A stretch of DNA of 64,000 bases. Source: Arsenophonus sp052401645. Lineage in GTDB: Bacteria > Pseudomonadota > Gammaproteobacteria > Enterobacterales > Enterobacteriaceae. Both the position numbers and the translations under genes were made by a program. The stretch is from assembly GCA_052401645.1 (NCBI GenBank), contig CP198939.1:1-64000 (forward strand). Direction: 5' to 3'. The notes beneath the pieces were generated by a model, which did not search any database, was not told where the DNA came from, and saw nothing but the letters and a program-made list of their open reading frames with translations. Shown piece by piece: positions 59,913 through 64,000 of this stretch. Numbering within the stretch: position 1 is the first letter of the stretch; each line of letters begins with the position of its first letter.

Positions 59913-61923
59913 ATAATATTATATTATAGTTTTTATTATAAATTAAATAGTTTAGTTATAAACTATTAATTACATTTATAATAATTTTGATTTAATAATC
60001 ATTAAGCTTAAAACAAATTATGATGTTAATTTAATATAACATAATTTATTTTAACAGAACTTACTACTATCATATTTACTCATAAATTAATTAGTTTTAT
60101 GAAATATTATTTTCAATGTATTAAAAATTAATTTTCATTATGTATTCAACTATATTATATAGAGAAATTCTAAATAAAATATAGCTTTAATTTATTAAAA
60201 ATAGATTTAATTTAATAACTATTTTTATTTAATTAAAATTAGGTAAATTAAATTAATTTAATTAAATTGATATTTACAAAATAACTTACAGGAGTAAATA
60301 AAATGCTATAAATTATTTTAAAAAATATTCTTTTAAGTTAATTTATTAAATTATGATTAAAAAAATGAACACAAGAATACTTAAATTTAAATAATTTATT
60401 ATTTAAATGATATGAATTTTATATATCTTAAATTTAGTTTTAATGTATTCATTATTGGATATTATTATTGATTTTACAATGAATATAGTTTGGAAATATA
60501 TAAATACTTGTATATAAATGATTAGTACCGTAAGTATACTATTAAATAGTTTCACCTATTTCAATATTCTATAAAGAATATAAATTACATTAATCTATTT
60601 ATTATCATTTGAAATTATGATATTAATTTTTGTGTATTAACTATTATTTATCATAGGAATACACAAGATAATAAATGAAAATTTTTTTAAATTAAAAGGA
60701 AAATTCTATTGAATTATTGAATAAAATATAATTTCCATTTACTTATTTCGTTTAAATATAAAATGTTTGATCATATATAAGATATTCAACTAATATTAGT
60801 ACATTTTTATTATATAATATAACTTATTATTAATATTAATATTTTTTATTAAGTAAAGTTTTTACAAATATTAAATATAGATCAGAATTAATAATTATAT
60901 AATATTATTTTTTTGTAATTATATAAAATATAACTTTTAATTATTTTATTTAAGTTATCAATATTTTATATTATTATGCTTTATTTTGAATAAATTATAT
61001 AAATAAAGACATATTTTAAAAACATATTGAATTAATAATTTTATATAAAAGTGGTTCATAACTGATGTTTATTAATCTAAAATTATCACTAAGTATTTCT
61101 TAAAATAACAATATTTGTTAAGTGAAAAAAAACTTTTAATATGAATTATTTATCATAATTATATGATAGATATTATTTTTAAATTTAGTTATTGTTTATT
61201 TTATCTATTATTATGAGATATATAAGTAAAATATTTTTCTTAAAATTGAATATATTATTTTATATTTAATATAATGAATATTAATAATATAAATTATCTT
61301 GAATAGATAATAATTAGATATTTAATTAGACAATATCGATATTTCTATATTTAACTAATGTTAATATAATTGTTTTTTATTAGTTAAATAATATCGAAAT
61401 TTGTTCGATGTAAGTGCTAATTACTATGAATGTAATTAAAATCTCTTAATTTATACTTTTATATATTTAGTTTTTTTGGTTAAAAAGGTTTCTGTTTCTT
61501 GTAAGATATTTTAATTTTTAGTTTAAAAAGATTTTAATTAACTAAATTTAAATTATTATAATAATATTTATAATATGAATTTTCAAATAATTTATTTATT
61601 TTAATATATAGAAAATATATCTTTAAGTTTAAAGATATTAAAATTAAAAATAATTAATATAAATATTATTTTTAAAAACATTTTTATGATATATATTTTC
61701 TTAATTATCTCTCAATAATTAAGAAAACTAAATTAAAATTTTTAAAATATATATTTATTAAAAACAATAGATAAGAATTAAGCATTTGCTGTATTTAATT
61801 AATTAAACTTCTGGTTATTACTTATAATAGTACTGTTAAAATTGATAGATATGATATTTTTTATAAAATTAAAATGCTAAAAATATTTAGTATTTAATAT
61901 TTGTTATTATTGATTAATTTTAT

Positions 61924-61964
61924 TGATAGTAATAATTTACTATAAAAATAGTAAATTATTATCA
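61924..61964. repeat. 13-bp hairpin with bulge
   Basis: Perfect 13-bp stem 61931-61943 with 61948-61960 around AAAA; four further pairs (61924-61927 with 61961-61964) follow beyond a 3-base bulge. Confidence 0.5.
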
Positions 61965-63311
61965 TTAATTTCATTTCTTAATATATAAGAAATTATAAAA
62001 TATAAAATATAAGTATAAAAATTATTAGATTTATCTGATAGAATTGATAAGAAATAGTAACCATCATGCTTAAATTTTATTTATTTAAAATAAATATTTC
62101 TATTTATTTGATAAAAATAAATAATTATATTTTTATATATTTGATTATAAAAAACTAATGGGTTTAATTTTAAATTAATAAAAATTATTCGATAAATTAC
62201 TATATATAAAGAAAAAATATCATTTATAATATATTAAAATTATTTAATAAAAACTCAATGAATTTATAAATATTAAAATAATATTGAATATATTATTATT
62301 TTATATTAATATATAAAATAAGTCTACTTAGTAGTTAAAAGTTATTTTTCATTATCTTAAATATATTAAGTTTTTTATTTTTTTAAAAATGATTTTTATT
62401 AATAAAAAAATAAAATAAAAAGTTTTTCTTTCAACAGTATTTGTTATTGTAATAACTTACAATATTTTTTTCTTATAAAATATAAAATTAATCGTTAAAT
62501 AAATTAATTTATTATTTTATCACAAACATTAAAATTTCATAATTAAAAATGATGGTTATTCCATTATATATACTATTAATGATTATTAAACAACATTATA
62601 AATTTAACTATAATTCATTATTATATATTTATTTAAATAATTTATAACAAACAAACTTATCTATCAATTAATGAATTATAAAAATTTAATTAATATTTTC
62701 TATTATATTAAAATCCAATTATGGGTTTTTGTATTAGTTTCTAAAAAACAAAAAAGGATGATATATCAAGTTTTGATATTTCATATATTTTACTAATATT
62801 ATTTAAATTTACTATAAATAAAATAATAGAAAAACTATCTAATTAAAATTACAGTATTTTTTATAAAATACAACTTATTTTCATACACTCTCATATATTA
62901 TTTAAATAAATTTAATAAAATAGTCATAAAGTTAAAGTAATGGAATTCTATAATTTAAAAAAATAAAGTAAACAGATTAATTTATTTAAATTACTGAATA
63001 ACAGTTAATTAAAAAATTAAGATTTAATTTTTTAATTTAAAATTTAGTAATCAATAGATAATTAAATAATTTATATTATATATGTAAATAGTTAATATTA
63101 TTAAATTTTAATTTCAGAAAAATATTATTTCAAATAAATATTTTAAACCTGAAAAATTTTTGAAAACTTTTTTATTAATTGCTAAAGTGAAAATAAAAGA
63201 AAATTTAATTAACATAACTAAAGTTCTATCATCTTAAAGGTTGTTTAAGTAATGTAAAAATTTTTAATATAGTTTATTTATATATTAAATAATTATTATA
63301 ACTTAGCTTAA

Positions 63312-63365
63312 TATCAATAAACTTATTGCTAACTTAAATATATTATATTTAAGAGTTTATTGATA
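63312..63365. repeat. Two-tier hairpin, 12-bp and 10-bp stems
   Basis: Outer perfect stem 63312-63323 with 63354-63365, then a 9-base bulge on one side only (63324-63332), then an inner perfect 10-bp stem 63333-63342 with 63344-63353. Twenty-two matched pairs in this architecture are hard to explain by base composition. Confidence 0.6.
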
Positions 63366-64000
63366 ATTATATTAGTCATATATTTTATAACTTTAAATAA
63401 TCTTTAGGTAATCATTCTATGTTTAGATAATGTAATTTTCTTCCATAAAGAAAATTATTTTATAAATATATCATAAAGTGAACTAATTAAAAATATAAAT
63501 AACTAATTATTTTACTCAATAATGATAATTATAATAATTTAACTATCTGTTTATTTATAAAAATAAATATAATGATTAGTATTATATTAATATTATTATT
63601 TTTATAATGTTTTTAGCTGGAGAGAGAATTCTCGAATATATATTAATTAGCATTGATATTATTTAAATATTTTATAGTATCAATATTTTAAATATGATAA
63701 ATATTCAATTATTTAAATAATTAATTATAGATAGAGATCTTTCTAATGTCAAAATTTAAGTTTTCTCAATTTAATTATTAAGTTATTAATAATAAATAAT
63801 TAAAAATATTAAATAATTGAATGTTAAAAAGATAAATATTAAGTAAAATATTTGAATATTTTATTATATTTAATACAATCAATTATAAGATAATGAATAG
63901 AAAACATTCTTAAATATCTTTACATATAATAAGATTCTATAGAAATTGTAAATCATATTTTAATTAAATTAATATTTATTAAAAACCATCTTTACTGAAT

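Larger units (their letters stand above)
57151..64000. other. Last part of the gene desert, to the window end
   Basis: About 6.8 kb of A+T-rich DNA without any recognisable gene or RNA. It contains three striking hairpins (59886, 61924 and 63312, separate entries), a weaker one at 60630-60666, and tatctttatc-type short repeats near 57831-57862. A GGAG followed by ATG CTA TAA at about 60291-60309 may be the start of a dead gene. Confidence 0.6.

Noticed and set aside
30010..64000. tRNA, rRNA, tmRNA, SRP RNA or RNase P RNA genes in the deserts
   Set aside because: No G+C-rich conserved core or T-arm-like GGTTCRA segment with a plausible cloverleaf was seen on either strand by eye.
1..64000. 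CRISPR arrays, insertion sequences, prophage genes
   Set aside because: No regularly spaced repeats of suitable length, no transposase or phage proteins. Direct repeats seen are short slippage products.

Overview
The window reads as a chromosome segment of a strongly reduced, extremely A+T-rich gammaproteobacterium of the Enterobacterales type, most likely an obligate insect endosymbiont. Every recognisable protein is a close relative of an Escherichia coli protein, usually of nearly identical length, and long blocks keep E. coli gene order (dnaA-dnaN-[recF]-gyrB; glmS-glmU-atpCDGAHFEB-[atpI]-[rsmG]-mnmG-oriC-[mioC]-[asnC]-asnA; rsmC/holD-[rimI]; rpsT/ribF-ileS-lspA-[fkpB]-ispH-dapB-carA-carB; brackets mark genes that are lost or present only as relics). 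Codons are pushed to A/T, gaps are almost pure A+T, and only about 35.5 kb of 64 kb (30 genes) is coding. No rRNA, tRNA, insertion sequence, phage gene or CRISPR array was seen. The species cannot be named from this window.

Layout. 1-5.8 kb: dnaA, dnaN, a recF relic and gyrB on the + strand. 7.2-23.5 kb: a minus-strand block with asd, the lipoprotein gene digH, glmS-glmU, the complete eight-gene F1Fo ATP synthase operon and mnmG. 23.5-25.8 kb: the ancestral origin neighbourhood, with a candidate oriC carrying four DnaA-box-like 9-mers, a clear mioC pseudogene, a faint asnC relic and intact asnA. 26.8-30.1 kb: dnaK-dnaJ behind a well preserved sigma-32 heat-shock promoter. 30.1-35.8 kb: a gene desert. 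35.8-37.7 kb: divergent rsmC (split by a frameshift at an A9 run) and holD, with the first codons of rimI still overlapping holD. 39.0-51.9 kb: rpsT, ribF, ileS, lspA, an fkpB relic, ispH (split by a +1 frameshift at CCC-TGA), dapB, carA, carB and a DedA-family membrane protein (yghB/yqjA type). 51.9-64 kb: 12 kb without a recognisable gene.

Functions kept: replication initiation and the sliding clamp with the clamp-loader psi subunit; ATP synthesis; UDP-GlcNAc, isoprenoid and diaminopimelate precursor supply for a cell wall; arginine/pyrimidine precursor supply (carAB); asparagine synthesis; tRNA and 16S rRNA modification; flavin cofactors; lipoprotein processing; chaperones. Retention of lspA, digH, glmUS, asd and dapB suggests a cell that still builds and processes an envelope.

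The most interesting points are the two frameshifted but otherwise well conserved genes (ispH and rsmC), which suggest recoding or transcript slippage rather than simple death; an origin region preserved in outline; relics that sit exactly where the ancestral order predicts; and several long perfect hairpins inside otherwise structureless A+T deserts. All functional calls rest on remembered family sequences and visible motifs; no database search was run.
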